Source: an uncultured Acidimicrobium sp.
Lineage (GTDB): Bacteria; Actinomycetota; Acidimicrobiia; Acidimicrobiales; Ilumatobacteraceae
NCBI GenBank assembly: GCA_903853285.1
Contig: CAINTF010000059.1
Span: 1 to 5,229 of the forward strand
Length of the DNA: 5,229 bases
Reading direction: 5' to 3'
Each line of letters begins with the position of its first letter. The stretch's first letter is position 1. Under the pieces are notes generated by a model that searched no databases, was not told the DNA's origin, and worked only from the letters and a program-made list of their open reading frames with translations. The translations under genes were made by a program, and so were the position numbers. Shown one piece after another: positions 4,546 through 5,229 of the stretch.

Positions 4546-5229
4546 ATGGCAAATCAACTCGCTCACGACCAACAAGTTGTGCTGGTGGTTGATTTTGGTG
4601 CCCAATATGCACAACTCATTGCGCGCCGAGTGCGTGAGGCTCAGGTCTATTCAGAGATCGTTCCCCACAAGATCACTGCGCAAGAGGTGAGCAAGCGCAA
4701 TCCAATCGCGATCATCTTGTCTGGTGGCCCAGCGAGCGTGCACGTGGAAGGTGCGCCTGTACTCGATCCACAGATTTACGAGCTCGGCATTCCTATCTTG
4801 GGTATTTGCTACGGGGCACAGTTGATTGCCGAGCAACTTGGCGGCAAAGTCTCAAGGGGCGGCAGAGGCGAATATGGCCGCACTGTGGTGCAACGAATTA
4901 CCGGGGCTGAGTCGCAGCTGTTGAAGAAAGACATTCCTTCACAGCTCAATGTGTGGATGAGTCATTTCGATGCGGTCTCGGTTTTACCAAGCGGGTTCGT
5001 GGCAACGGCGAGTACGCCTGATGCACCAATGGCGGTAATTGAAAACCCTTCTCGGAAAATCTGGGGAGTGCAATATCACCCCGAGGTTGCACATACCGAA
5101 CATGGTCAGTCAATCATTGAGCAGTTTCTGCACCAACTCGTCGGAGCAAAACGCGACTGGACGATGTCATCAATTGTTTTGGATCAAGTTGCTGCAATCC
5201 GTGCGCAGGTTGGTAATGAGCGAGTGATA
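4546..5229 (+). CDS. guaA: GMP synthase (glutamine-hydrolysing), N-terminal part
   Basis: GuaA converts XMP, glutamine and ATP to GMP, the last step of guanine nucleotide synthesis. The window holds 228 codons, open to the right edge, out of roughly 515 in the family. It covers the class I glutamine amidotransferase domain (about 10-200): VLVVDFGAQYAQLIARRVRE (12-31), ILSGGPASV (57-65), the nucleophile elbow GICYGAQ (86-92) with Cys88, and VQYHPEV (175-181) with His178 and Glu180 completing the catalytic triad. The linker WTMSS begins the ATP-pyrophosphatase domain. Its SGGVDS P-loop should follow within a few codons beyond the edge but is not seen. The ATG at 4546 gives the usual N-terminus but has no visible ribosome-binding site. 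The gene supplies GMP, hence GTP, the starting substrate of the RibBA branch; that proximity may be coincidental. Confidence 0.96.
   Translation, partial: MANQLAHDQQVVLVVDFGAQYAQLIARRVREAQVYSEIVPHKITAQEVSKRNPIAIILSGGPASVHVEGAPVLDPQIYELGIPILGICYGAQLIAEQLGGKVSRGGRGEYGRTVVQRITGAESQLLKKDIPSQLNVWMSHFDAVSVLPSGFVATASTPDAPMAVIENPSRKIWGVQYHPEVAHTEHGQSIIEQFLHQLVGAKRDWTMSSIVLDQVAAIRAQVGNERVI

Noticed and set aside
1..5229. Insertion sequence, CRISPR array, phage, toxin-antitoxin or defence system.
   Set aside because: No terminal repeats, repeat arrays, transposase motifs or unplaced conserved proteins are visible. All substantial conserved coding signal is accounted for by the listed genes.

Overview
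The window looks like chromosomal DNA from a bacterium, most likely an actinomycetote. Several details suggest Acidimicrobiia or a related aquatic lineage: a short RibD reductase domain, a fused RibBA of actinobacterial type, and actinobacterial-style GuaA sequence. That placement rests on remembered family resemblance, not on a search. Base composition looks roughly balanced, and I see no mobile element, CRISPR array, tRNA or rRNA.

Most of the window is a minus-strand riboflavin (vitamin B2) operon. In transcription order it holds an FMN riboswitch (3178 to 3057), an expression platform, ribD, ribBA and ribH. The junctions are tight: 31 nt between ribD and ribBA, and a 4-nt ATGA overlap between ribBA and ribH. 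RibBA makes both precursors, from GTP and from ribulose 5-phosphate. RibD deaminates and reduces the pyrimidine, and RibH condenses the two branches into lumazine. The last enzyme, riboflavin synthase (RibE), is not encoded in the window. After ribH comes an 82-nt gap with two RNA hairpins, then the first 31 codons of another minus-strand gene that looks secreted and may be a PBP4-type D-Ala-D-Ala carboxypeptidase.

Upstream of the riboswitch, also on the minus strand, are a ten-helix EamA/DMT-family transporter (GTG start) and a 98-residue single-helix membrane protein of unknown function with two cysteines. On the plus strand, divergent from the small gene, is the 5' part of guaA (GMP synthase). 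It covers the whole glutamine amidotransferase domain and runs off the right edge.

The most notable points are four. The spacer between riboswitch and ribD can form a long stem that hides the likely ribD ribosome-binding site. RibBA has valine where the DHBP synthase family usually has an active-site cysteine. The operon lacks ribE. The small cysteine-containing membrane protein next to guaA is unrecognised. I found no convincing entirely new multi-gene system.
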